Of a stretch of 64,000 nucleotides of DNA, positions 26,725 through 36,374 are shown in pieces. Source of the stretch: Streptomyces albus subsp. albus (GTDB lineage: Bacteria > Actinomycetota > Actinomycetes > Streptomycetales > Streptomycetaceae); assembly GCF_000725885.1 (NCBI RefSeq), contig NZ_JODR01000038.1, positions 28,100-92,099 of the forward strand, in the 5' to 3' direction. How positions within the stretch are numbered: the first letter of the stretch is position 1; each line of letters opens with the position of its first letter. The notes under the pieces are model-generated. The model was given only the letters and a program-made list of their open reading frames with translations, was not told the DNA's origin and ran no database searches. The position numbers and the translations under genes were made by a program.

Positions 26725-26791
26725 ACTGTTGCGACCCAGCCTCCCGGCCGCTTCTGCTGCCGCCCCCTACGCGACTCCTCGCGGAGAATTC

Positions 26792-27439
26792 ATGAACGTA
26801 CTGCTCGACAACCTGGCGCTGTTCCGCGAGGGATTCCTCGGCACTCTCTACCTGACCGCTGTCAGCGCCGTCCTCGCCCTCGTCCTCGGCGTCGTGATAG
26901 CCGGTTTCCGGGTCTCCCCGGTGCCACCGTTGCGGATCTTCGGCACGCTGTGGGTGACGCTGCTGCGGAACACCCCGCTGACGCTGCTGTTCCTCGTGGC
27001 GTTCTTCGTCGTCCCCAAGGTGCTCTTCCCCGGCGTCAACTCCTTCCTCCTCGCCGTGTGCGCCTGCGGCTTCTACACCTCGGCCTTCGTCGCCGAAGCC
27101 GTCCGCTCCGGCATCAACACCGTGCCCATGGGGCAGGCCGAGGCCGCCCGCGCCATCGGCATGACCTTCACGCAGACCATGCGGATCGTGGTGCTCCCCC
27201 AGGCCACCCGGACCGTCGTACCGCCGCTCAGCAGCATCTTCATCGCGCTGACGAAGAACACCGCGATCGCCGGCGCGTTCGACAACGTCGACCTGTTCAA
27301 CGTGCAGAAGACGCTGAGCAACGACGGGTACGAGATCGCCTGGATCTTCCTGTGGATCACCATCGGTTATCTCGTGATCACCTACGCCATCAACGGCCTC
27401 TTCCGGCTGCTGGAGAACCGTCTGGAGGTCGCCCGATGA
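26792..27439 (+). CDS. gluC: Glutamate ABC transporter permease
   Basis: 215 residues from ATG 26792 (GGAG 6 nt upstream). HisM/GlnP-type permease with about five membrane helices. N-terminal GFLGTLYLTAVSAVLALVLG, VTLLRNTPLTLLFLVAFF, and the EAA loop contacting GluA: SGINTVPMGQAEAARAIGM. Its stop overlaps the gluD start (ATGA), indicating translational coupling. It forms the channel together with GluD. Confidence 0.94.
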   Translation: MNVLLDNLALFREGFLGTLYLTAVSAVLALVLGVVIAGFRVSPVPPLRIFGTLWVTLLRNTPLTLLFLVAFFVVPKVLFPGVNSFLLAVCACGFYTSAFVAEAVRSGINTVPMGQAEAARAIGMTFTQTMRIVVLPQATRTVVPPLSSIFIALTKNTAIAGAFDNVDLFNVQKTLSNDGYEIAWIFLWITIGYLVITYAINGLFRLLENRLEVAR

Positions 27440-28353
27440 GTGCGAGCGTCCTGTTCGACGCGCCCGGCCCGAGGGCCCGCGCCCGCAACCTCATCCTGTC
27501 CGTCGTCGGCACCCTCGCCTTCCTCGGGCTGTTCTTCTGGATCGGCATCCGCCTCAACGACAAGGGACAGTTCGCCGGCGAACTGTGGGACATCTTCAAC
27601 TACGCGGGCATCCGGGAGAACATCCTGGACGCGCTGCTGTCCACCCTGAAGGTGTTCGCGATGGCCGGCGTTCTCTCGCTGGTGTTCGCCGTCATCCTGT
27701 GCGTGGCCCGGCTCTCGGACCACAAGCCGATCCGCTGGGTGGCCACGGTCTTCATCGACCTGTTCCGCTCCATCCCGCTGCTCATCACCATCTACGCGCT
27801 GTGGGTGGGCATCGTCGGCGACTTCACGCCGATGTGGGCGCTCGTCGTGGGCCTGACCGTCTACAACGGGTGCGTCCAGGCCGAGGTGCTGCGCGCCGGC
27901 ATCAATGCCGTCCCCAAGGGGCAGGCCGAGGCCGCCTACGCGCTCGGTCTGCGCAAGACGCAGGTGAACGCCTCGATCCTCTTCCCGCAGGCCGTCCGGT
28001 CGATGCTGCCGACCATCATCAGCCAGCTGGTGGTCACCCTCAAGGACACCTCGCTGGGCTTCATGGTGCTCTACCCCGAGCTGCTGTACTCGGCCCGGCT
28101 GATCGCCAACAACACCCCGGTGGGCGGTGTCTACCCGATCGTCCAGACGGTCATCGTCTTCGGCGCCATCTACATCGCGCTGTGTCTGGCCCTGGCCTGG
28201 CTGGCGAACTGGATCGAGCAGCGCGGCCGTAAGTCGAAGGCGGGCATCACCCCCGCCGCCGGTGCCAAGGAGCTCAAGGAGGTGGCCGCCGCCGGCACCG
28301 CCGACCTGGCCGCAGCCGCCCCGGCGGGCACCGCGGACATCCGCAAAGAATGA
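27436..28353 (+). CDS. gluD: Glutamate ABC transporter permease
   Basis: 305 residues. Same permease family as GluC; FIDLFRSIPLLITIYALWVG and the EAA loop AGINAVPKGQAEAAYALGLRK. Longer than usual because of a cytoplasmic Ala/Lys-rich C-terminal tail of ~40 residues. ATG overlaps the gluC stop by 4 nt. Followed by a strong terminator closing the gluABCD unit. Confidence 0.94.
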   Translation: MSASVLFDAPGPRARARNLILSVVGTLAFLGLFFWIGIRLNDKGQFAGELWDIFNYAGIRENILDALLSTLKVFAMAGVLSLVFAVILCVARLSDHKPIRWVATVFIDLFRSIPLLITIYALWVGIVGDFTPMWALVVGLTVYNGCVQAEVLRAGINAVPKGQAEAAYALGLRKTQVNASILFPQAVRSMLPTIISQLVVTLKDTSLGFMVLYPELLYSARLIANNTPVGGVYPIVQTVIVFGAIYIALCLALAWLANWIEQRGRKSKAGITPAAGAKELKEVAAAGTADLAAAAPAGTADIRKE

Positions 28354-28370
28354 CCATCCCCCTCCCCCCT

Positions 28371-28406
28371 CGCAGGCGGCGGCCCGGCAACGGGCCGCCG
28401 CCTGCG
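28371..28406 (+). terminator. Terminator of gluABCD
   Basis: 16-bp perfect stem of G/C with only two A-T pairs (left arm 28371-28386, right arm 28391-28406) closed by a GCAA tetraloop of the stable GNRA type, 17 nt after the gluD stop. No T-run, as usual in streptomycetes. Confidence 0.85.
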
Positions 28407-28575
28407 GCATGTCCGGCCCCGGGGTCCCCCACCGAGACGTGTCCGGCCCTGAACGGGCGTCACTTGACGACCGCTCAGGCAGTGGGTTGCATACCAGAGT
28501 GATCGCGCACCAGGCTCCACCGTCAGAAGAACCCTTCCCCCGTCCCCGCCGGCAGGGGTGTGAGGTCGCCACGCT

Positions 28576-30315
28576 GTGGACCCGGTGATCGTCGTCGGGG
28601 CAGGCCCCGTCGGACTGGCGCTCTCCCTCGCCCTGGCCCGGCACTCCGTGCCGTCGCTCGTCCTCGACGCGACAGACGGCCACCCGCAGCCCCGGGCCGC
28701 CCGCACCTGCGTCCTGCGGGCGGACACCGCGGCGCTGCTGCCGCCGCTGCCCGGACTGCGCTGGCGCTCCTGGCGCACCCGGCGGCGCACGCAGCCGGTC
28801 GAAGAGATCGATCTGCCCCCTGAACACGCCCCGCTCCATGTCGAACAGCACGCCCTGGAGCGGGCCCTGCGCGCGGCGCTGGCCGACGAGAAACTCGTCC
28901 ATGTCGTCACGGACAGCCCCGTCGACCTCCTCGAACAGGACCCGCGCGGCGTCACCGCACACACCCGCGGGCCGTCCGGCACCTGGTGGCGCGGCAGCTA
29001 CGCGGTCGGCTGCGACGGTGCCCGCTCCATGGTCCGCAAACTGCTCGGGGTGCGCTTCCCCGGCCGCACCGCCGTCGAACGGCACGCCGTCGCCGCCCTG
29101 CGGGTCCGGCTGCCCTGGGAAGAGGGTGAGTGGGGACCGGACGGCGTGTGGGAGCCGGGCAGCGTGGGCGGCGCGCTGCTGCACCGGGACCCGGGCGGCA
29201 CTCCCGGCGAGGTGACGGCCCGCCCCCTGACGGCCGGACTGTGGCGGCTCGACTGGCTGCTCACCCCCCGGGGCGACCTCGTGACCCCGGAAGAGATGCT
29301 GGAACGGGTGGCCGACACCCTCGCCGTCTGGTCCGAGGAGGCCCACACCCTCCGCGTCGGCGCCGGAGGCAGCCGCGAGGCAGCGGGGCACAAGGACGCC
29401 GGTACACCGCGCGGCCGGTCCCGGAGGCGCGGGGCCGAGGAGTCCCCCGGCGGTATCGGCGCGTACGAGCTCGTGGACACCGGCGTCCATACGGCACACC
29501 AGCGGCTGGCCCGGCACTGGCGTGTGGACCGGGCCTTCCTCGCCGGGGACGCCGCACATCTGACCGGGGCGCTGGGTGTGCAGTCCGTCGACGAGGGCCT
29601 GCGGGACGTGGCCAACCTCGCCTGGAAACTCGCCGTCGCCTGGCACGACGGACACGACGGCGCCGCCCGAGCCCTGCTCGACAGCTATGAGGCGGAACGC
29701 CGCAGCGCTGTCGCCGCCCGGCTCCGCGCTGTGGACCAGGCCCTGCCGACGGTGCGGAAGAGCGGCGGACTGCGTTCCCTGCTGACCGGCGGAGGAGCCC
29801 GCGCCCACCTCGGGCTGCTGACCGACGGCCATCTGGGGCACGGCCTGCTGGGCGCGCCCCCCACCTACGCCGGCACGCCCCTGGCGCCGCCGCGCGGCAG
29901 CGCCCTCCAGGTACCGGTCCGCACACCGCCGGGTGCGCCCGTGGACGACGTACCGGTCACCGCCGCGGACGGGACACGCGGCACCCTCCGCGACTGGCTC
30001 GGCGGCACGGGCGGAGAGCTGCTGGTGGTCCTGGTGGCACCGGGCACCGCCGTGTGGGACAGCCGGCACTGGCTGACGGCGGGCATGATGCCCGAACTCG
30101 CCGCGAACGTGGAGAGGCTGCCGCTGCGCGCCACATTGCTGGTCGCCGAGGACTATCCCGGTGCGGCGGCCCACACCGTGCTGGTCGTCCGCGCCGACGG
30201 TCACCTCGCCGCGGCCCTGCCGGCCGGCCGCGCCGACGCGCTGCGCGCCTGGGCGGAGGCGCTGCGCGGAGGGGCCGACCTCCCGCCGGGGGACGGCTCC
30301 GGGCAGGAGGGCTGA
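28576..30315 (+). CDS. FAD-dependent aromatic monooxygenase (PheA/TfdB family)
   Basis: 579 residues. N-terminal FAD-binding Rossmann motif VIVVGAGPVGLALSLALA, DG motif YAVGCDGARSMVRKLLG and second FAD motif FLAGDAAHLTGALGVQSVDEG followed by RDVANLAWKLA. In most family members this last motif reads GDAAHxxPPxGGQG; the PP and GG are absent here, which may alter flavin or substrate handling. A thioredoxin-like C-terminal domain follows. Expected to hydroxylate an aromatic compound using NAD(P)H and O2; the substrate is unknown and no pathway gene is adjacent. The GTG start has only a weak AGG upstream. Confidence 0.85.
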   Translation: MDPVIVVGAGPVGLALSLALARHSVPSLVLDATDGHPQPRAARTCVLRADTAALLPPLPGLRWRSWRTRRRTQPVEEIDLPPEHAPLHVEQHALERALRAALADEKLVHVVTDSPVDLLEQDPRGVTAHTRGPSGTWWRGSYAVGCDGARSMVRKLLGVRFPGRTAVERHAVAALRVRLPWEEGEWGPDGVWEPGSVGGALLHRDPGGTPGEVTARPLTAGLWRLDWLLTPRGDLVTPEEMLERVADTLAVWSEEAHTLRVGAGGSREAAGHKDAGTPRGRSRRRGAEESPGGIGAYELVDTGVHTAHQRLARHWRVDRAFLAGDAAHLTGALGVQSVDEGLRDVANLAWKLAVAWHDGHDGAARALLDSYEAERRSAVAARLRAVDQALPTVRKSGGLRSLLTGGGARAHLGLLTDGHLGHGLLGAPPTYAGTPLAPPRGSALQVPVRTPPGAPVDDVPVTAADGTRGTLRDWLGGTGGELLVVLVAPGTAVWDSRHWLTAGMMPELAANVERLPLRATLLVAEDYPGAAAHTVLVVRADGHLAAALPAGRADALRAWAEALRGGADLPPGDGSGQEG

Positions 30316-30321
30316 CCCACC

Positions 30322-30347
30322 GCGGCGCTCACTCCCCAGGGCGCCGC
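30322..30347. terminator. Weak hairpin between convergent monooxygenase and recX genes
   Basis: 7-bp stem GCGGCGC/GCGCCGC with a 12-nt loop, 7 nt after the monooxygenase stop. Could act in either direction. Confidence 0.4.
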
Positions 30348-30379
30348 CGGGTCCGTCGGGGCCGCCGGCTCCGCGTGGC

Positions 30380-31051
30380 TCATATCCCCGGGAAGTGCTC
30401 CTCCAACGCCCCGGGGTCCTCGCCCTCCTCCTCCAGTGCCTGGCGGACCACACGGAGGGCCAGCCCTTCCGGATAGCCCTTGCGGGCCAGCATGCCGGCG
30501 AGACGGCGGAGCCGTTTGTCGCGCTCCAGCCCTCTGGTGGCACGCAGCTTGCGGGCCACCAGCGCGCGGGCGGTCTCTTCCTCCTGGTCCGCGTCGAGCT
30601 GGTCCATGGCCTGGTCGATCACCGTGGAGTCCACGCCCTTGGTGCGCAGCTCCCGGGCCAGGGCGCGCCGGGCCAGGCCGCGGCTGTGGTGCCGGGACTC
30701 CACCCAGGCGGCGGCGAACGCGGAGTCGTCGATGAGACCGACGTCCTCGAAGCGCGCCAGCACCTCTTCGGCCGCCTCCTCGGGCACCTCCCGCTTGCGG
30801 AGGGCGTCCGCCAGCTGCCTGCGGGTGCGGGGGGTCCCGGTCAGCAGCCGCAGGCAGCTGGCTCGGGCCCGCTCCACCGGATCCTGCGGTTCCTGGCTCC
30901 CGGATCTCGCACGCGATGGCCCCGCTCCGGCCCTCGACGGGGCGGAGCCATCGCTGTCCTGGAGGAAGTCCGGCCGCACCTCGCCGTCCCGGGCTGCGGG
31001 GGGCGAGGGGGCCGGCGGGGTGTACTCCGGCCAGTCGCTGCGCCGCGTCAC
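30380..31051 (-). CDS. recX: RecA-regulatory protein RecX
   Basis: 223 residues. Helical RecX repeats begin near residue 55: RARASCLRLLTGTPRTRRQL, LARFEDVGLIDDSAFAAAWV, SRGLARRALARELRTKG and RRLAGMLARKGYPEGLALRVV. The first ~50 residues are a variable extension. RecX binds RecA filaments and limits their activity. GTG 31051 begins 3 nt after the recA stop, so recA and recX form one transcript under the SOS-type promoter upstream of recA. Confidence 0.94.
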   Translation of the reverse strand: MTRRSDWPEYTPPAPSPPAARDGEVRPDFLQDSDGSAPSRAGAGPSRARSGSQEPQDPVERARASCLRLLTGTPRTRRQLADALRKREVPEEAAEEVLARFEDVGLIDDSAFAAAWVESRHHSRGLARRALARELRTKGVDSTVIDQAMDQLDADQEEETARALVARKLRATRGLERDKRLRRLAGMLARKGYPEGLALRVVRQALEEEGEDPGALEEHFPGI

Positions 31052-31054
31052 GGA

Positions 31055-32224
<1,170 letters not shown>

Positions 32225-32354
32225 GGGTGCCACCCGGTTTGCTTGAGTCGATCGCTTCACGTCTCACGACGCTAGCGCCTGCCACTGACAATCGGTCCGG
32301 GCCGCGCTCCACCGGCCGGTCAGGGCCTGAGCGGGCGTGCTCACCGGAGCCTCC

Positions 32355-32384
32355 ATAAGAATCGATGTTCGATTTTTGCGTCAA
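32355..32384 (-). promoter_or_regulatory. recA promoter with LexA (SOS) box
   Basis: On the minus strand: -35 TTGACG (32379-32384), 18-nt spacer, -10 TCTTAT (32355-32360). The spacer contains GAACATCGATTC (32359-32370), one mismatch from the actinobacterial GAAC-N4-GTTC box and nearly the element described for streptomycete recA. LexA bound there would block RNA polymerase. The 5' leader to recA is about 120 nt. Confidence 0.75.
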
Positions 32385-32455
32385 GTCGCACCGCCCACCT
32401 GTGGATAACCGGAGAAACCCCAGGTCACAGCCGTGGTCTGGACGGGAAGCCCTGG

Positions 32456-33819
32456 CTACCGGTGGCGCCGCGACCGCCGCAAGAACCCCTTCCGTCGCCC
32501 TGCCCCACCCCGGGAACCCCCCTCCGGCCCCCCGTCTCCCGCCTCCCCGCGTCCCGGTTCGCCGCCACCGGGCGCCCCGCCTCCGGCCCCCTCCGCACGT
32601 GGTACGTCGTACCGCTTCACGTACGCGCTGAGGAACCCCTGGAGCGTCGCCGTGGCGGGGATGGCGACCAGCGCGCCCACCGCACCGAACAAGGCGGTCC
32701 CCGCGATCACCGTGCCGAAAGCGACCGCCGGATGGATGTCCACGGTCCGGGCGGTGATGCGCGGTTGCAGGACATAATTCTCAAATTGTTGATACAGGAC
32801 GATGAACACCAGAACCCACAAAGCGGACCACGGATCCACGGTGAACGCGATCAGCAGCGGCAGCGCCCCCGCGATGTAGGTGCCGACCGTCGGCACGAAC
32901 TGCGAGACCACCCCCACCCACACCCCGAGCGCGGCGGCGTAGGGAATGTCCATGAGCACCAGGAAGACGTAGTGCGCGACGGCCGAGACGAGCGCCATCA
33001 GCGCCCGCGAGTAGATGTACCCCCGGTCTTGGTGACCGCGATCTCCCAGGCGCGCAGCACCTCGGCCTGGCGGGCCGGCGGGAGCACCGAGCACAACGCG
33101 AGCCGCAGCCGGGGCCCGTCGGCCGCGAAGTAGAACGTGAACAGGGCCACCGTCAGCAGCTGGAAGACGCCGCCCAGCACCGTCGCGGAGGCACCCCACA
33201 CGTTCTGGGCCCCGTGGCGCAGATAACCGCGCACCCAGTCCGAGTGCACGAACCCGGTGCGCAGCTCGTCGACGTCCAGGTCGGTGTGGAAGTGCTGGTT
33301 GCTCCAGCGCACGACCTCCGTCACGTACCGGGGGAAGTTCTCGGCGAGCCGGCTGACCTGCTCGGCGAAGAGCGAGCCGAGGGCGTAGAAGAACCCGGCC
33401 GCGGCCAGCAGCAGGACCAGCGAGACCAGCGCCGTGGCCGCTCCGCGGCGCATCCCCCGGCGGGCCAGACCGGCGACGGCGGGTTCCATGGCCAGCGCCA
33501 GGAAGAACGCGATCGGGACGTTCAGCAGCAGGCCCAGGAACGCCCAGCTGAGGAGTTGGTAGGCGCCGACGAGGGCCAGCGCCAGCGCGAAGGCCCGTGG
33601 CAGCCAGCCCGGCATGGCCGCCGCCCGGTCACCACGGTCGTGGCCCGCAGGGCCGCCGGACGGACCGGCGGCCGGCAGGGCATCACCGGGGGAGCGTGTC
33701 AGTCCGGAACCGCCGCGGTCCCCGCCCGGACCCTCCCCCGCGGCCCGCGGAGGGCGGTCGTTCGCCGGGCCGGTGCCGTCCTCCCCCGTCCCGCCCTGAT
33801 CGTCGTGTGCTGCGCCCAC
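32456..33819 (-). pseudogene. AI-2E-family transporter, interrupted by a one-base frameshift
   Basis: Two frames together encode a complete AI-2E/PerM-type membrane protein of about 450 residues. The first (33819 to ~33020) carries a Pro/Gly-rich start, then FALALALVGAYQLLSWAFLG, FFLALAMEPAVAGLARRGMR and AWEIAVTKTGG. The second resumes at once with YIYSRALMALVSAVAHYVFL, SQFVPTVGTYIAGALPLLIA and FENYVLQPRITARTVDIHPA. The join is a run of five C (33020-33024, plus strand); a sixth would restore VTKTGGYIYS. Thus either a one-base loss in a homopolymer, a sequencing error or a real inactivating mutation. The family exports varied small molecules; a quorum-signal role is not implied. Confidence 0.85.
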
Positions 33820-33862
33820 CGGGCAAGTTTCGCGCCGCCGGGCAGTCCCGCCGGTAAACGAC

Positions 33863-34057
33863 TCACCTCTTCTCGGCGGGTACGTCCATCACCTCGCACA
33901 CCACGCGCCACACGTCCTTGGCGTCCCAGCCGGCGGCGAGCGCCTCGTGCACGGTCCGGCCGCCGAGTCCGGACATGACGAAGTCGTGCGCGAACGAGTC
34001 CGCGTACGCCGCGCCGAAGTGGTCCGCCATCCGCTGCCAGAAGTCCGTCAACCGCAT
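33863..34057 (-). CDS. DUF3046 protein
   Basis: 64 residues: MRLTDFWQRMADHFG, YADSFAHDFVMSGLGGRTVH, WRVVCEVMDVP. This small actinobacterial family (DUF3046) is regularly found near recA/recX, as here, but has no assigned function. ATG 34057 chosen from the conserved MRLTDFW start; GGAGG lies close upstream. Divergent from the gene at 34136. Confidence 0.9.
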   Translation of the reverse strand: MRLTDFWQRMADHFGAAYADSFAHDFVMSGLGGRTVHEALAAGWDAKDVWRVVCEVMDVPAEKR

Positions 34058-34100
34058 GCCTCCAGTATCCCGCCTGGAGGGTTGGCTCCCCGCCACAGCC

Positions 34101-34138
34101 GTGACCGGGCGGCCGTGCGGGCCTACGGTCGGAGAATG
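34101..34138 (+). promoter_or_regulatory. Promoter for probable leaderless mRNA of the 34136 gene
   Basis: GTGACC (34101-34106), 17-nt spacer, TACGGT (34124-34129), then 6 nt to the ATG at 34136. The expected transcription start falls on or beside the start codon. The only Shine-Dalgarno-like sequence (GGAG) touches the ATG and is too close to work. Confidence 0.55.
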
Positions 34139-35041
34139 GCTCCCTGTGGTTCGGTTCTCTCCCGTGCGGAGAGCTTCATCTGGCTGACAGCGCGCGTACT
34201 GGAACAGCGACGCTTCGAGCACGACTTCCTGGACGGCGACCCGAGCACGGTCGAGACGGCGCTGGACGCCTACCGCAATCCGGACGGGGGGTACGGCCAC
34301 GCGCTGGAGCCCGATCTGCGGGGTCCGGTGAGCCAGCCGCTGCACACGGCGGCGGCGATCCGGGTGCTGGACGGTATCGGCCGGTGCGCGGGACAACGGG
34401 TGGAACGTATCGGCCGGTACCTGACGGCGGTCTCCACACCCGACGGTGCCCTGCCCGCCGTGCATCCCTCGCTGCGCGGCTATCCGGCAGCCCCCTGGAT
34501 CCCGGTGGTGGACCCGCCGCCCAGCGACCTGCTGGCGACCGGGCCGGTCGTTGGCACCCTGCACCGCAACGGCGTCTGGCACGCCTGGCTCTTCCGTGCG
34601 ACCGACTACTGCTGGCAGACCATCGAGAACCTGGGCGCGACCCATCCCTACGAGGTGATGGCCGCGCTGGTCTTCCTGGACGGCGTGCCCGACCGTCCAC
34701 GGGCCGAGGCCGCCGCGAGCCGGCTGGGCACCCTGGTGCGCGAGCAGCGGCTCGTGGTGACCGACCCGGGCCGCGCCGACGACGCCCCGGTGCCCCAGGG
34801 GTACGCACCGGGTGAGCACCACTATGTGACCGATTTCGCCCGCACTCCCGACTCGCTGGCACGCCGTTGGTTCTCCGACGCCGAGCTGGACAGGGGTCTC
34901 GACCATCTGGTGTCCCGCCAGCAGGAGGACGGCGGGTGGGACATCAACTGGCGCAGGTGGGCGCCCGGCACCGCGCTGGAGGGCCGGCCGCTGGTCACTC
35001 TGGAGGCGCTGCACACCCTGCGTGCCTACGGCAGGCTCTGA
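34136..35041 (+). CDS. Prenyltransferase/terpene-cyclase-like toroid-fold protein, function unknown
   Basis: 301 residues. Repeats of the alpha/alpha-toroid type are visible: TALDAYRNPDGGYGHALEPD, then near the C-terminus LVSRQQEDGGWDINWRRWAP and LVTLEALHTLRAYGRL. The QxxDGGW-like pattern resembles squalene-cyclase and prenyltransferase repeats, but no DxDD or substrate-binding aspartate cluster is seen, so catalytic activity is not supported. I recall homologues labelled 'prenyltransferase' in Streptomyces. Likely leaderless (see promoter entry). Convergent with azlD across a terminator. Confidence 0.75.
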   Translation: MAPCGSVLSRAESFIWLTARVLEQRRFEHDFLDGDPSTVETALDAYRNPDGGYGHALEPDLRGPVSQPLHTAAAIRVLDGIGRCAGQRVERIGRYLTAVSTPDGALPAVHPSLRGYPAAPWIPVVDPPPSDLLATGPVVGTLHRNGVWHAWLFRATDYCWQTIENLGATHPYEVMAALVFLDGVPDRPRAEAAASRLGTLVREQRLVVTDPGRADDAPVPQGYAPGEHHYVTDFARTPDSLARRWFSDAELDRGLDHLVSRQQEDGGWDINWRRWAPGTALEGRPLVTLEALHTLRAYGRL

Positions 35042-35050
35042 CACCGGGCC

Positions 35051-35090
35051 GGGGCGGAGCCGGCGCTCCGGACGGACGCCGGCCCCGCCC
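35051..35090. terminator. Bidirectional terminator between convergent genes
   Basis: Stem of ~14 bp with one mismatch, GGGGCGGAGCCGGCG (35051-35065) and CGCCGGCCCCGCCC (35077-35090), 11-nt loop, in the 53-nt gap between the toroid-fold gene and azlD. Confidence 0.65.
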
Positions 35091-35094
35091 TTCG

Positions 35095-35400
35095 CTAGGC
35101 CATGGCCCGTACTCCGGCCGTGACCAGCACTGCCGCGGCGACGACGACGAGGAACGGTGCGCGCAGTACCAGGGCGAGCGCGGCGGCGCCGAGTCCGGCG
35201 GCCCGCGCGTCGAGGACCAGTACGGTCTGCTCGGCGAATGTCTGCTGCGCGGTCAGAGCGGCGAGCAGCGCCACCGGCAGCAGCGCGGCCAGCCGCTTGG
35301 CCCACGGGTGCTCCAGGGCTCCGGCGGGCACCGAGAGGCCGAGGAGTTTCACCAGGTAGCAGCCGAGGGCAGTGGCCCCTATGGCGATCCACACGCTCAT
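35095..35400 (-). CDS. azlD: AzlD-family branched-chain amino acid exporter subunit
   Basis: 101 residues with four hydrophobic segments (VWIAIGATALGCYLVKLLG, LAALLPVALLAALTAQQTF, LGAAALALVLRAPFLVVVAA and a short last one). AzlD proteins pair with AzlC to export branched-chain or other amino acids. ATG 35400 overlaps the azlC stop by 4 nt (ATGA), so the two are translationally coupled. Confidence 0.9.
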   Translation of the reverse strand: MSVWIAIGATALGCYLVKLLGLSVPAGALEHPWAKRLAALLPVALLAALTAQQTFAEQTVLVLDARAAGLGAAALALVLRAPFLVVVAAAVLVTAGVRAMA

Positions 35401-36365
35401 CGGTCGTCCTCTTTCGCCGTTCCGGTCTCCTCCGCTGTCCGCGGCTCCCGCGCCCTCACGGTGCCTTCGGCCCTCGCGGCATCGTCCGCGTTGCCGGTCT
35501 CGTGCGCCTCGCCGCTCTCCGGTCCGTCCGGTCCTCTTCCGCCAGGAGTCGTTCCCTCGGGAGTGGACTCCTCCGGGGCTGTCCCGTCCGCCGCCGTCCG
35601 CTTCCCCGGCAGCAGCCGGGTGTGCACCAGCAGGACGAGGGGCGCGGCGAGCGCGGCCACCAGAACGGGAACTCCCGCGGGGAGCACCGGGAGGAGCCCC
35701 AGCCCCGCGACGGCGGCGAGCCCGGCGGTGGCGCGTTCCGCACCGCTGCGCAGCATGGGCGCCAGCAGGGCCAGGAAGACGGCAGGCCCGGCGGCGTCCA
35801 GGCCCCAGGCGTCCGTGTCGCCGAGGGCTTCCGCGCCGAGCGCACCCAGCAGGGTGGTGAGGTTCCACAGGACGAAGAGGGTCGCCCCCGTCACGGTGAA
35901 GCCGAGCCGGACGGCACGTCGGCCGTGCTGCGCGAGGGCGACAGCGGTGGTCTCGTCGATCACCCAGTGCGCCGCTGCGAACCGTACTCCGGGGCGCAGT
36001 CCGAGGAGGGCGGAGAGCCGCAGTCCGTAGAAGGCGTTCCGGATGCCCAGGAAGAAGGCGCCGGCTGCCGCCGTGAGCGGGCCGCCTCCGGCGGCCAGGG
36101 CGCCGACCAGGGCGAACTGGGAGGCTCCGGTGAAGACGAAGAGGCTGAGGGCACAGGTCTGGGCGAGGCTGATCCCTGCTCCCGCGGCGGTCACGCCGAA
36201 GGCGAAACCGGACAGCCCGACGGCGATACCGACGCCCAGGGCGTCGCGTACGACGGCGCGGTCGGACGGTCCGGACTGCGGGCTTCCCGATGCGTCCGCA
36301 CCGTGTTGCGCGGGGGCTATGCAGGGCTGGTCGATCGTGTCGCTGGTTTCTCTCTGCTGTGGCAC
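35397..36365 (-). CDS. azlC: AzlC-family branched-chain amino acid exporter subunit
   Basis: 322 residues. Membrane core with AVGLSGFAFGVTAAGAGISL, SLFVFTGASQFALVGALAAG, FFLGIRNAFYGLRL and AAHWVIDETTAVAL. The last ~70 residues are an unusual hydrophilic Glu/Gly/Thr-rich tail, predicted cytoplasmic and much longer than in typical AzlC. GTG 36365 is 9 nt after the stop of the AraC regulator gene, forming an araC-type/azlC/azlD unit. The regulator probably responds to the exported compound. Confidence 0.9.
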   Translation of the reverse strand: MPQQRETSDTIDQPCIAPAQHGADASGSPQSGPSDRAVVRDALGVGIAVGLSGFAFGVTAAGAGISLAQTCALSLFVFTGASQFALVGALAAGGGPLTAAAGAFFLGIRNAFYGLRLSALLGLRPGVRFAAAHWVIDETTAVALAQHGRRAVRLGFTVTGATLFVLWNLTTLLGALGAEALGDTDAWGLDAAGPAVFLALLAPMLRSGAERATAGLAAVAGLGLLPVLPAGVPVLVAALAAPLVLLVHTRLLPGKRTAADGTAPEESTPEGTTPGGRGPDGPESGEAHETGNADDAARAEGTVRAREPRTAEETGTAKEDDR

Positions 36366-36374
36366 GCCGTCACG

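Noticed and set aside
27382..30543. A 1,053-codon minus-strand open frame
   Set aside because: Shadow of gluD and the FAD monooxygenase, which have motifs, starts and terminators on the plus strand.
33020..33024. Programmed ribosomal frameshifting in the AI-2E-family gene
   Set aside because: No slippery heptamer with a downstream pseudoknot is apparent and family members are encoded in one frame; a plain one-base indel explains it.
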